From assembly GCA_903918195.1 (NCBI GenBank), contig CAIXDS010000380.1, positions 1 to 35,059 on the forward strand: a stretch of DNA of 35,059 bases. The letters run 5' to 3'. The translations under genes and the position numbers were made by a program. Source of the DNA: an uncultured Acetobacteraceae bacterium (GTDB taxonomy: Bacteria > Pseudomonadota > Alphaproteobacteria > Acetobacterales > Acetobacteraceae). The notes beneath the pieces are model-generated. The model was not told the DNA's origin, searched no databases, and saw only the letters and a list, made by a program, of their open reading frames with translations. Positions 1 through 7,248 of this stretch are shown here, one piece after another; the stretch's first letter is position 1; every line of letters starts with the position of its first letter.

Positions 1-1
1 C

Positions 2-58
2 GCGAGAAACTATCTGGCCGTCGTAACCCTCGCCGCAACCATCCTGTGGTTGCGATAA
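2..58 (+). mobile_element. C-terminal end of an IS5-type transposase (partial)
   Basis: Frame 2 from the window edge reads ARNYLAVVTLAATILWLR followed by TAA at 56-58. A tail of the form RNxLAxxxLAxxxxWL followed by a stop is typical of DDE transposases of the IS5 family, where it is the last helix of the catalytic domain. Only the last 18 residues lie inside the window. The terminal inverted repeat probably follows within about 20 bases, around GTGTCCACAGGACC (59-72), ahead of a CTAG at 72-75, but its partner is outside the window. The assignment rests on a short motif. Confidence 0.5.
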
Positions 59-114
59 GTGTCCACAGGACCTAGGAGAGCGTCTCCCAACCGGCCCGTC
101 GCGGAAAACCCGAG

Positions 115-408
115 ATGGCTGCTTCCCCCAGGATCGTCCTGAGCCGGTCGCAGGACATTCCCTTCAACAAGCTGGTGCTGAGCCAGGCCCCCCTCTGATC
201 CAACGCCCGCCGGGTCAAGGCCGGCGTGTCGGTCGAAGCGCTGGCCGAGGAGGACAGCCCTCACCGACCGCGAGGCGCTGTCAGGTCAGGTCGCGGCGGA
301 AACTGGCCGCCGTCTCGTCCCGCCTGCTCGATGCTTATGCCACAGACGCAATGACGCCGAACCAGCTGGCGGGATTTGCGATCTCGGATATGCCCGATTG
401 CGGCCAGA
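115..408 (+). pseudogene. parB: Decayed parB (ParB/RepB partition protein) remnant
   Basis: From ATG 115 the frame reads SRSQDIPFNKLVLSQ, which is the N-terminal signature of ParB proteins carried by plasmids and integrative elements. A TGA follows at 196-198. The same frame then resumes with ARRVKAGVSVEALAEED, the next ParB segment. The large central part (the nuclease-like and HTH region) is missing. After a change of frame, 300-408 reads KLAAVSSRLLDAYATDAM and then TPNQLAGFAISDM, which resembles the C-terminal ParB segment of the form SPKLLDxYAxDxMTLDQLMAFTV. The gene thus has an in-frame stop, at least one frameshift and a big internal deletion, and cannot give a working partition protein. 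It lies directly beside the IS5-type fragment, which suggests that transposition took part in the damage. Family assignment is from remembered consensus. Confidence 0.55.
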
Positions 409-490
409 CTTGCCCGCTACGGCCAGGCCGCCCATGTTCGCACCCGCGCCGGGATAAGCGCTGCCCTCGCCACCCTGATCCGGAGGCCGC

Positions 491-937
491 ATGAGCGAGT
501 ACGAGACCGACATCCTGCTGTGGTCAGAGCACCAGGCCGCGCTGCTGCGCCGTGTCGCGGCCGGCGAGCGGATCAACAATGCCGAGCTGGACTGGCCGAA
601 CATCATCGACGAGGTCGAGACCGTGGGACGCAACGAGCTGCACGCGGTCGAATCGCTGCTCGTCCAGACGCTGCTGCACATTCTCAAGGCCCGGGCGTGG
701 CCGCTGTCGGCGGCGGTCCCCGGCTGGCAGAAGGAAATCCGGGTGTTCAGGATGCAGCTCCGGCGCCGCTTCGTCCCATCCATGCGGCAGAAGATCGACC
801 TGGCGGACCTCTATGCGGAGGCGCTGCTGTCTCTCCCGGACATGATCGACAGCCAGCCACCGCTGCCGGTGCCGGATTTCTGCACGGTGACGCTGGATGA
901 GTTGCTCAGCGAGCCGCCTCACACCCAACTCCGGTAA
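491..937 (+). CDS. DUF29 family protein
   Basis: A 148-residue protein starting MSEYETDILLWSEHQAALLR. The N-terminal pattern YxxDxxLWxxxQAxLLR, the following DxxNIIDEVETVGR, and the helix that contains LLVQTLLHILK are characteristic of DUF29, a helical family of unknown function common in cyanobacteria and alphaproteobacteria. The length fits the family (about 140-150 residues). The start is supported by GGAGG at 481-485, a few bases before ATG 491. The 3' end overlaps the end of the convergent DUF2252 gene by 19 bases. A second, clearly diverged DUF29 gene lies at 33605-34027. No enzymatic motif is visible and I assign no function. Confidence 0.85.
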   Translation: MSEYETDILLWSEHQAALLRRVAAGERINNAELDWPNIIDEVETVGRNELHAVESLLVQTLLHILKARAWPLSAAVPGWQKEIRVFRMQLRRRFVPSMRQKIDLADLYAEALLSLPDMIDSQPPLPVPDFCTVTLDELLSEPPHTQLR

Positions 938-1959
938 TCCGCCTCCACCGCCGCCGCGGCGGTCTTGGCGGCGTCGTGCAGCCACTTCGCCGGACGGCTT
1001 GCCAGATCGGCGCGCAGTTCAGGCAGTCGCGGGTCGGCCGCATGGATGGCGCCGAGATCGCGCCCCATGGCGGTCAGCAGCGCCGCCGGCACACTGCGGT
1101 CGCCGCCATATTCCACCTTCCGCGCATCGGCGGCGACGCGGCGGTAGATGAAGCGGTCCGCGGCGCGGAGGAACGGATCGGGAGTGCGGAACGCGCCGCC
1201 GGCGAGGTCGGCGAAGCGGGACTGCGGGTCCGTCCGGCCGTGCGCCCAGTCCCAGGCGGAGGGCACCAGCGCCTTGGCCTCGCGCACCACATGCCCGCCG
1301 CGCCACTCGGCGATCGCAACGTAGCGCGGCCGCCCCAGGCTGCCGCCGCCCTTGCGGCATGAGGCGAAGCGCAGCCGCACGGCATCGGCCGGCAGGCTCT
1401 GCCGCAGCCCGGCGGCGACCGCCGGCGGCGGCAGCGCATCCGGCCAGGCGTGCGCCTCGTCCCAGAACTTCGCCCGCTGCCGGTCCGAGCAGGCCACCAG
1501 CGGGCGCATCCAGGTCTCCTGCTCGTCGAGCAGGGTCGGCCGCGGAAAGTCGAGCCCCTGGCGGTAGCCGACCAGGATCGCGGCGGCGATCGCCGGCTTC
1601 TCGATCCGCAGGTCGGGCACCAGGCGGGCGCTGGCGGCCAGGCGGACCAGGTCGAACGGATAGGGCGCCACCGCCGCCTCGTCGAAATCGTTGACCCCCC
1701 AGACCAGCCTGCCCTCGGCGTCGCGCCAGGTGCCGTAATTCTCCAGGTGCAGATCGACCACGGACAGCACGGCGGGGGCACCGGCCAGTTCAGGGCAGAT
1801 CCGCTCGATCCGCCGCGCCCAGCGAAAACAGGTGGCGCGCAGGAAGATGAACGGACTCTGCTTCATAAGCTGGCGTTTGTACCTGAGGTCCTCCTCGACC
1901 ACGTCGCACTGGGTGCGCAGCCAGGTATCGTATGCCGTGTTATCGTCGCGGAACGTCAT
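919..1959 (-). CDS. DUF2252 family protein
   Basis: A 346-residue protein beginning MTFRDDNTAYDTWLRTQCDV. Family features are the early KRQLMKQSPFIFLRAT segment, the VVDLHLENYGTW motif, and GVNDFDEAAVAPYPFDLVRL. These resemble the catalytic and metal-binding loops of aminoglycoside-phosphotransferase-like kinases (H-x-E-N and D-F-D), and DUF2252 is thought to be distantly related to that fold. The function is unknown. ATG 1959 is preceded by a purine-rich GGGGGGCAGGGG stretch that can serve as ribosome-binding site. It lies 38 bases downstream of the porin gene on the same strand and may be co-transcribed with it. The C-terminus ends KTAAAAVEADYRSWV and overlaps the DUF29 gene. Confidence 0.85.
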   Translation of the reverse strand: MTFRDDNTAYDTWLRTQCDVVEEDLRYKRQLMKQSPFIFLRATCFRWARRIERICPELAGAPAVLSVVDLHLENYGTWRDAEGRLVWGVNDFDEAAVAPYPFDLVRLAASARLVPDLRIEKPAIAAAILVGYRQGLDFPRPTLLDEQETWMRPLVACSDRQRAKFWDEAHAWPDALPPPAVAAGLRQSLPADAVRLRFASCRKGGGSLGRPRYVAIAEWRGGHVVREAKALVPSAWDWAHGRTDPQSRFADLAGGAFRTPDPFLRAADRFIYRRVAADARKVEYGGDRSVPAALLTAMGRDLGAIHAADPRLPELRADLASRPAKWLHDAAKTAAAAVEADYRSWV

Positions 1960-1997
1960 CCCCTGCCCCCCGGTATCGCGTTGATCCCGCGCGCGGC

Positions 1998-3278
1998 TCA
2001 GAACGATAGTTCGAAGCGAAGCTGCGCCACCGTGGCGTTGCGCAGCCGCGGGTCGGTATTCGGGCTGATCACGTACTGAACATCCGGCTGCACCGCCAGC
2101 CAGGACGTCGCCTGCACAACATAGCTCAGCTCGAGGGCGGTTTCCGCCGGAGCGACCGGCACGCCATCCTGTTGCTGTTCTGCAACATAGCGCGACCCGT
2201 TGCGCGCCATCGCCGCGGCGATGCCAAGCTGGTCGTCCGGCCGCCCCGGGAACACGCCGGAGGCAACCAGGCCGACGCCAATATAGCTGCCGATCCGGTC
2301 CACGGACTGGTTGGCGACGCCGAGTTGGACGAACCCCGCGAGCCGCCGTTTCGGATCATCCGCTGACTGCAACAGCAGGTGATCGACCAGCAGGTAGGCG
2401 CCGCCTTCGCCGCGCCGCGGCAGCGGGCCACCGGTGGCACTGGCGGCACTGAGTTGGTCGGGACTGGCCGTGTAGTACCACGCGCCGATCGCGATCTTGT
2501 CTTCGTAGGGCGGCAACGTGTTCAACCGGCCAATGTGCTTGCGGGCTTGCGGCCCGGGCGATCCATCGTCTGGCGGGGGCCGCGTCAGGAACGCCACCTC
2601 CCCGACCAGCAACAGCCCGTTGTCCGGGTTAAGCGGAGGCAGCGATCCGTCCTGCGGGTAGAGCGGCGCGCCGTCCAGAACCGCGATGCGCACGACGCTG
2701 TTCAGGCCTGGCTTGTAGGCAAGACGGACACCGAGGGCAGTGGCGGGATAGATCGATGGCCCGGCAATGCCGCTCAGCCCGAACTCCGGGCCGGTGCCGA
2801 ACGAACCGTTCAGGAACAGGTCCGACGAGGTGAGACGATAGAATTCCGTGTTCAGGTCATACAGACCGGCGAGGATGGAGACGTGACTGCCGGGGAAATT
2901 GTACTGCAGCCAGGCCTCATACAGCCGCAGCGTCGGCAGCGTGGCAATGTTGTCAACGCCTTGCGCGTCGCCAACATATTTGCTGGGTTGGCCGGCATTG
3001 ATCCACAGCCCGTCCAGAAATGCCGACAGTCCGGGCAGCGCGGCGAGGCGATTGCCGTCCAGCGCAAGCTGCAGATGCAGGTTGCCGGAATAGATCGTGC
3101 CCTGCTTCACGCCGCCCGATATGGCCTGCGCCACGTCGCCGTCATAGACCACCGACGGGGTCACGCCGGCCGCCGTCAACTGGTCCTTGAATCCCTGCCA
3201 ATCCTCGGCCCGCGCCAGACCGCTCCCGAACGTTGCGATGAGCACGAGCGACGCGGCGAGCTTCGTTCTTATCGGCAA
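1998..3278 (-). CDS. Carbohydrate porin, OprB family
   Basis: An outer-membrane beta-barrel of the OprB carbohydrate-selective porin family. OprB-type landmarks are YSGNLHLQLALDGNRL, LYEAWLQYNF, SILAGLYDLNTEFY, SSDLFLNGSFGTGPEFGLSG and GPSIYPATALGVRLAYKP; the protein ends in the barrel-type RNATVAQLRFELSF. The frame stays open upstream to an ATG at 3392, but that start would overlap the preceding gene and put about 38 non-signal-like residues first. I prefer TTG at 3278, which gives LPIRTKLAASLVLIATFGSG and cleavage after LARA, a normal signal peptide, in a protein of 426 residues. The gene follows the Cache-domain gene by about 90 bases on the same strand, suggesting uptake and sensing of a small solute. 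The substrate cannot be read from the sequence. Confidence 0.85.
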   Translation of the reverse strand: MPIRTKLAASLVLIATFGSGLARAEDWQGFKDQLTAAGVTPSVVYDGDVAQAISGGVKQGTIYSGNLHLQLALDGNRLAALPGLSAFLDGLWINAGQPSKYVGDAQGVDNIATLPTLRLYEAWLQYNFPGSHVSILAGLYDLNTEFYRLTSSDLFLNGSFGTGPEFGLSGIAGPSIYPATALGVRLAYKPGLNSVVRIAVLDGAPLYPQDGSLPPLNPDNGLLLVGEVAFLTRPPPDDGSPGPQARKHIGRLNTLPPYEDKIAIGAWYYTASPDQLSAASATGGPLPRRGEGGAYLLVDHLLLQSADDPKRRLAGFVQLGVANQSVDRIGSYIGVGLVASGVFPGRPDDQLGIAAAMARNGSRYVAEQQQDGVPVAPAETALELSYVVQATSWLAVQPDVQYVISPNTDPRLRNATVAQLRFELSF

Positions 3279-3369
3279 GAGCTGGAGTCCGGCGGGTGTT
3301 TCCGGAAAAATATCCGGGAACGCCCGTCGGCCCGCAAGCAGATGCTCCGCCCGGCCAGGCGGCTCGACG

Positions 3370-3822
3370 CTACTTGTAGTAGCCGACCCCACAGACGAGA
3401 TCAGAGACCTTGGTCACGTAGGACGATTTCGGCACCGGGTCCTTCGTGCCGGGACGGGGGAACAGATAATCGACTTCGGCAACCTTGCCATCCTGGGCAA
3501 CGGTCAGCATCTCGGCGACGAATGCCTTGCCATTGCCGTCCTTGAGCGCCTTGCCGTCCTGTCCCATCAGCTTCGGGTTGGTGTGGGCGACGAACTTGCC
3601 GTCAAGGTCGAGGCAGAAGACATAGAGGTCGCCGACCTTGAACCCGTTCTCCCCCGAGGTAAACTGGCTGAGCGCCTTGGCCTTGTCCGCCTTCACCGCC
3701 GGAACAGCGCGGTCGAGCAATGCCCGTGCCTCCGCGGCGGTGCCATCGGCGGCCCGCACCGGCAGGGCGGACATGAACAGCAGGCTCGAGCAAATAGCCG
3801 AAACTACAATGAGGCGTCGCAT
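3370..3822 (-). CDS. Secreted single-Cache-domain protein
   Basis: A 150-residue protein. ATG 3822 is chosen because GGGAGGAAA lies directly before it and because it opens a clear signal peptide (MRRLIVVSAICSSLLFMSA, cleavage after VRA). The open frame continues further upstream without support. The mature part reads DLYVFCLDLDGKFVAHTNPK, LMGQDGKALKDGNGKAFVAE and ends SSYVTKVSDLVCGVGYYK. This is the layout of the soluble single-Cache (sCache_2-like) domain, usually the periplasmic ligand-binding part of receptors. Here it stands alone with no transmembrane anchor, so it is probably a periplasmic binding protein. It precedes the OprB-type porin gene on the same strand. Confidence 0.8.
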   Translation of the reverse strand: MRRLIVVSAICSSLLFMSALPVRAADGTAAEARALLDRAVPAVKADKAKALSQFTSGENGFKVGDLYVFCLDLDGKFVAHTNPKLMGQDGKALKDGNGKAFVAEMLTVAQDGKVAEVDYLFPRPGTKDPVPKSSYVTKVSDLVCGVGYYK

Positions 3823-3929
3823 GGGTTTCCTCCCGTGTTTGTCGTCACCAGTCGTTGCGTTCACGTGCGTCCTGCAACGACATTGGAAGGCAGGGTAGCG
3901 CGACAGGCGGCGGTGGTAAACCGACCATC

Positions 3930-4038
3930 GCCCGGGGCGCAGCGCCGAACCCCGCCCCGCGCACGGCGCGCCGTCGAGCGAGGGCTTCGCCCCAGCCCCC
4001 ACCAAGAGCCACGCCCTTGGAACCCATGACTTTTAGGA
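3930..4038. repeat. Degenerate member of a GC-rich palindromic intergenic repeat
   Basis: The gap between the efflux outer-membrane gene and the Cache gene contains GGGGCGCAGCGCCGAACCCC and, further on, CCCTTGGAACCCATGACTTT. The second block matches the ends of the two better-preserved copies at 10722-10835 (CCCTTGGAACCC) and 33482-33570 (CATGACTTAAGG). The inner palindromes are worn, so membership in the family is probable rather than certain. It may act as a transcription terminator for one or both flanking minus-strand units. Confidence 0.35.
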
Positions 4039-4048
4039 CCGGCCTGGC

Positions 4049-5629
4049 CTAACGAGACGCCACCTTCTGTTCCTCGCGGTGCCACCATCCGCCGCCCAAC
4101 GCCTGATACAGCGCCGCAGCATCGCCGAAGCGGGTCACCTGCGCCTGCACCCGCGTCGACACCGCGGTCTGATACGCCTGAATGGCCTGCAGCAGCGTGA
4201 GATAGTTCACGTAGCCGCTCTTTTGCTGCTTTTCCGTAAGGTCGAGCGTCACCTTCGCCGCCTGCTCGGCATCGACGGCCGCCCGCAGCGCGGTGGAGTC
4301 GGAGACCACCGCGTGCAACGTATCGGCAACGTTCTGGAATGCCGTGATGACCGTACTCCGGTACTGCGCTTCAGCCTGGATGAGCGCCTGATCCGCAGCG
4401 CGGCGCTTGTGCAGCAGGGTAAAGCCGTCGAACAAGGGCTGGGTAACACCCCATCCCAGGTTCCAGAACGGACCGCCAGGCGAGAACAACTGGCCTAAGA
4501 CCGACGCCGTTCCGCCGGCGCCCGCCGTGATATTGAACTGCGGCAGCATGTTCGCGATGGCAACGCCGACCTGTGCGCTGGCGGAATGCAGATTCTCTTC
4601 CGCCGCCCGTATGTCCGGCCGTTGCTCGACCAGTGCCGATGGCAGGCTCACCGGCAGTTCTTCCGGCAACTGGATGGTATCGAGCTCAAAGGTCTGCGGC
4701 ACGTCCTGGTTCGGGAGATTGCCGACCAGGGCGCGGATCAGGTCGCGCGTCTGCTCATACTGCTTTTCCAGCGGCGGCAGCAGCGCCTGCGCGGCCGCCA
4801 GCGCCGCCTGCTGCGCCGCGACGTCGATGCCCATGGCATAGCCGACGCGTTGCTGATGCTTCAGGATGTCCAGACCTTCCTGGTTGACGCGGATGATCTC
4901 CTTGGTCGCTGCGATCTGCGCCCGCGTCGAGGCTTCCTGCAGCGCCGCGGCCACCACGTTCGAAGCCAGCGTGATGTAGGTCGCCTCCAGCTGGAAGCGC
5001 TGGTTGTCGGCCTGCGCCTGCAGCGATTCCACCGTCCGGATGTTGAGGCCGAACACGTCCGGGGTAAAGCCGACGGTCAACTGCGCGGTGTGGAAGGTAT
5101 AGACGACCGGCTGACCGTTGTAGGTGGGGCCGATATAGTTGCCACTCCCCTGGTAGCCGGGGGAGCTGTTGCCGGCCATGTTGCCGGCGATCTGCTGATT
5201 GGTTCCGCTGTATCCGGCCTGCACCGTCGGGAAAAAGAATCCGCGCTGGGCGTAGACATATTCCTGCGCCTGCTTCAGCGCCGCCTCCGCCGCGGGGATC
5301 GTCGGATTGGCCTTGAAGGCCTGCTGCACGAGCGCATCCAGCGCGGGCGACTTGAACAGCGTCCACCAGTCGAACTGGATGTCATGGCCAAGCGCGAAAC
5401 GTTGCGCCTCGCCGCCATGCACTTTGGCGGAATCGGTCGCCGGCGGCAACGGTGTCGGGGTATAATCCGCCCCTGCCGGTGCCTCGGGGGGCTTGAAGTC
5501 GGGACCGACGGCACATGCCGAGAGCAGCGACACCGCTCCCAGGGCAGCGGCGATCACCCCGGTTCTTCCCGTGGGGGCACGGCTCGCCTGTATCCGAACG
5601 TGTTGTGGTCGCGCGGCCACGCTTGCCAC
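4049..5629 (-). CDS. RND efflux outer-membrane lipoprotein (NodT/TolC-like factor)
   Basis: A 526-residue outer-membrane factor with two TolC-like repeats. The N-terminus is a lipoprotein signal, VIAAALGAVSLLSAC, with the acylated Cys at about residue 39. It is followed by AVGPDFKPPEAPAGADYTPT, the usual start of NodT-family proteins. WWTLFKSPALDALVQQAFKANP and, in the second half, VEQRPDIRAAEENLHSASAQVG and GVTQPLFDG are family landmarks. It forms the trans-envelope exit duct for the adaptor and pump encoded divergently at 5776-10494. Translation appears to begin at GTG 5629 and the ribosome site is weak. The set shares one 146-base divergent promoter region. Only the order (outer-membrane gene on the opposite strand) is a little unusual. 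Confidence 0.92.
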   Translation of the reverse strand: MASVAARPQHVRIQASRAPTGRTGVIAAALGAVSLLSACAVGPDFKPPEAPAGADYTPTPLPPATDSAKVHGGEAQRFALGHDIQFDWWTLFKSPALDALVQQAFKANPTIPAAEAALKQAQEYVYAQRGFFFPTVQAGYSGTNQQIAGNMAGNSSPGYQGSGNYIGPTYNGQPVVYTFHTAQLTVGFTPDVFGLNIRTVESLQAQADNQRFQLEATYITLASNVVAAALQEASTRAQIAATKEIIRVNQEGLDILKHQQRVGYAMGIDVAAQQAALAAAQALLPPLEKQYEQTRDLIRALVGNLPNQDVPQTFELDTIQLPEELPVSLPSALVEQRPDIRAAEENLHSASAQVGVAIANMLPQFNITAGAGGTASVLGQLFSPGGPFWNLGWGVTQPLFDGFTLLHKRRAADQALIQAEAQYRSTVITAFQNVADTLHAVVSDSTALRAAVDAEQAAKVTLDLTEKQQKSGYVNYLTLLQAIQAYQTAVSTRVQAQVTRFGDAAALYQALGGGWWHREEQKVASR

Positions 5630-5680
5630 TCCATGTGAACAATGTCCGGCGATGTTACGAAGCGGCGGTGGTGGACGGAA

Positions 5681-5718
5681 CTGTCACAAGTCACAGCGCG
5701 GCGTGCGATTTGTCACAG
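5681..5718. promoter_or_regulatory. Candidate operator repeats in the divergent efflux promoter
   Basis: Between the divergent outer-membrane factor and adaptor genes the motif TGTCACA occurs at 5682-5688 and 5711-5717. The first copy is part of an imperfect palindrome, CTGTCACAAGTCACAG (5681-5696). The gap is otherwise unremarkable, and repeated 7-mers in the only shared promoter region of an efflux set are plausible regulator sites. No regulator gene lies immediately beside it; the nearest is the two-component pair at 10839-13250. This is inference from pattern and position only. Confidence 0.35.
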
Positions 5719-5775
5719 TAGACCCAAAGTGTCGTTGCCACGATCGTCGCGGGTGTTGCGGTACGAGGTGATGGC

Positions 5776-7026
5776 ATGAATTTCCAGAATTTGCTGCGGC
5801 GGACAAGGACCAGGTATCTGCTGAGCGCGGCGGTTGCCGGCGCGGCGCTGGTCAGTGCGTTTCTGGTGCCCGGCCGGCCGACATGGTCCGGTCTTGCTGT
5901 CGCCACGGCACGTGCCGCATCGGCCGACAAGCCCGCGGCGGACCAAGACAAAGGCAAGGCCGCCGATCCGCTTGCCGCCGACAGCGTCGATCTGACCGAG
6001 GCGCAGTTGCGCGCGTTCAAGATCGAACCGGTCGCCTACCGCGCCTTTCCGATCCAGGACCAGGCGATCGGCAACATCGACTTCAACGAAGACATGGCAG
6101 TCCAGGTCTTCACGCCCTACCAGGGACGCATTGTCGCCTTGTCGGCCAAGGTCGGTGACGACGTCGAGAAGGGGCAGACGCTGTTCACCATCGACAGCGC
6201 CGATCTCCTCCAGGCGGAATCGACGCTGATCAGTGCCGCGGGCGTGCTGCGCCTGACCAGCCGGGCGCTGGCGCGGGCCAAGGAACTGTATGCGGCGAAC
6301 GGCATCGCGCAGAAGGACTACGACCAGGCGACCTCCGACCAGCAGGGCGCCGAGGCGGCCTACCGGGCGGCGTTCGATTCGGTCCGTATCTTCGGCAAGA
6401 GCACGGCAGAAATCGAGAAGGTGGCAACGACGCACGTGCTTGATGGCATCCTGGTCGTTCCGAGCCCGGTCTCCGGCCGGATCACGGCGCGCAGCGCCGC
6501 GCCCGGACTGTTCGTGCAGCCGGGCAATGCGCCGGCGCCGTACACGGTGGCCGACATCTCGACCATGTGGATGCTGGCGAACGTTCCGGAAAGCGACATC
6601 GCGCGCTACAGGAACGGACAGTCGGTCACGGTCTCGGTCTGGGCCTATCCGGGCCGCAGCTTCGAGGGCAAGATCACCACCATCGGCTCGACGGTGGATC
6701 CGAATACGCGGCGGGTGTTCCTGCGCTCGGAAATCGCCGATCCGGAACACCTGTTGCGGTCCGGCATGTTCGCCGGCTTCGTCATCAAGACCGGCGAGAC
6801 GGAGCGTTCGCTTGCCGTTCCGCTGGACGGCATCGCCCGCGAGGGCGACGGCACGATGACCGCCTGGGTGACCACCGATCGCAAGCGCTTCACCCGCCGG
6901 ACCGTGAAGTTGGGCCTGCAGCAGGACGGCTATCACCAGGTGCTCGAAGGCCTGCATCCGGGCGAGCTGATCGCCTACAGCGGCGCCCTGTTCCTTAGCA
7001 ACGCCTTGAACGGGGTCGACGAGTGA
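5776..7026 (+). CDS. RND efflux periplasmic adaptor (membrane fusion protein), CusB/CzcB-like
   Basis: A 416-residue adaptor. It has an N-terminal membrane or signal segment (about residues 14-35), then a low-complexity linker (ADKPAADQDKGKAADP). The barrel-sandwich half VFTPYQGRIVALSAKVGDDV, followed by EKGQTLFTIDS, is the lipoyl-like motif. A helical hairpin spans about residues 140-210, and the second lipoyl half contains VPSPVSGRITARSAAPGLFV. DPNTRRVFLRSEI and LRSGMFAGFVIKTGE are typical of the beta-barrel domain of CusB/CzcB-type proteins. GAGGTGA at 5765-5771 supports the ATG. No His- or Met-rich metal-binding extension is visible at the N-terminus, so the metal is not predictable. It pairs with the pump encoded 222 bases downstream. 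Confidence 0.92.
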   Translation: MNFQNLLRRTRTRYLLSAAVAGAALVSAFLVPGRPTWSGLAVATARAASADKPAADQDKGKAADPLAADSVDLTEAQLRAFKIEPVAYRAFPIQDQAIGNIDFNEDMAVQVFTPYQGRIVALSAKVGDDVEKGQTLFTIDSADLLQAESTLISAAGVLRLTSRALARAKELYAANGIAQKDYDQATSDQQGAEAAYRAAFDSVRIFGKSTAEIEKVATTHVLDGILVVPSPVSGRITARSAAPGLFVQPGNAPAPYTVADISTMWMLANVPESDIARYRNGQSVTVSVWAYPGRSFEGKITTIGSTVDPNTRRVFLRSEIADPEHLLRSGMFAGFVIKTGETERSLAVPLDGIAREGDGTMTAWVTTDRKRFTRRTVKLGLQQDGYHQVLEGLHPGELIAYSGALFLSNALNGVDE

Positions 7027-7036
7027 CCGGACTCGC

Positions 7037-7072
7037 CGTGCCGCCGCCGGGCCATCGCCCGGATGCGGCACG
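7037..7072 (+). other. Strong nested hairpin in the adaptor-pump gap
   Basis: Eleven bases after the adaptor stop, CGTGCCGC (7037-7044) pairs perfectly with GCGGCACG (7065-7072), and inside it CCGGGC (7047-7052) pairs with GCCCGG (7057-7062). There is no U-run after it, so it is not a standard intrinsic terminator. It could protect the adaptor message or lower expression of the pump relative to the adaptor. The remainder of the 222-base gap shows nothing I can name. Confidence 0.45.
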
Positions 7073-7248
7073 GTCCGGCCGGCGGCGATCAGAAGAACGC
7101 CAATCCCCCAGGAAGCCCGTCGCCCTGGGCTTCCGAGGTTCGCTGCCATGTCCATGACGGAACGGTCCACCAATGTGAGGCGGTCATTATTTCAATAGGT
7201 TGCGCAAAGCCAGCGTGCGCCCTTGAATAATCCAGGATAGGTAGTTCG

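Noticed and set aside
5713..7173. Minus-strand open frame of 486 codons over the adaptor gene
   Set aside because: It is the shadow of the RND adaptor, which has clear lipoyl motifs and a ribosome site.
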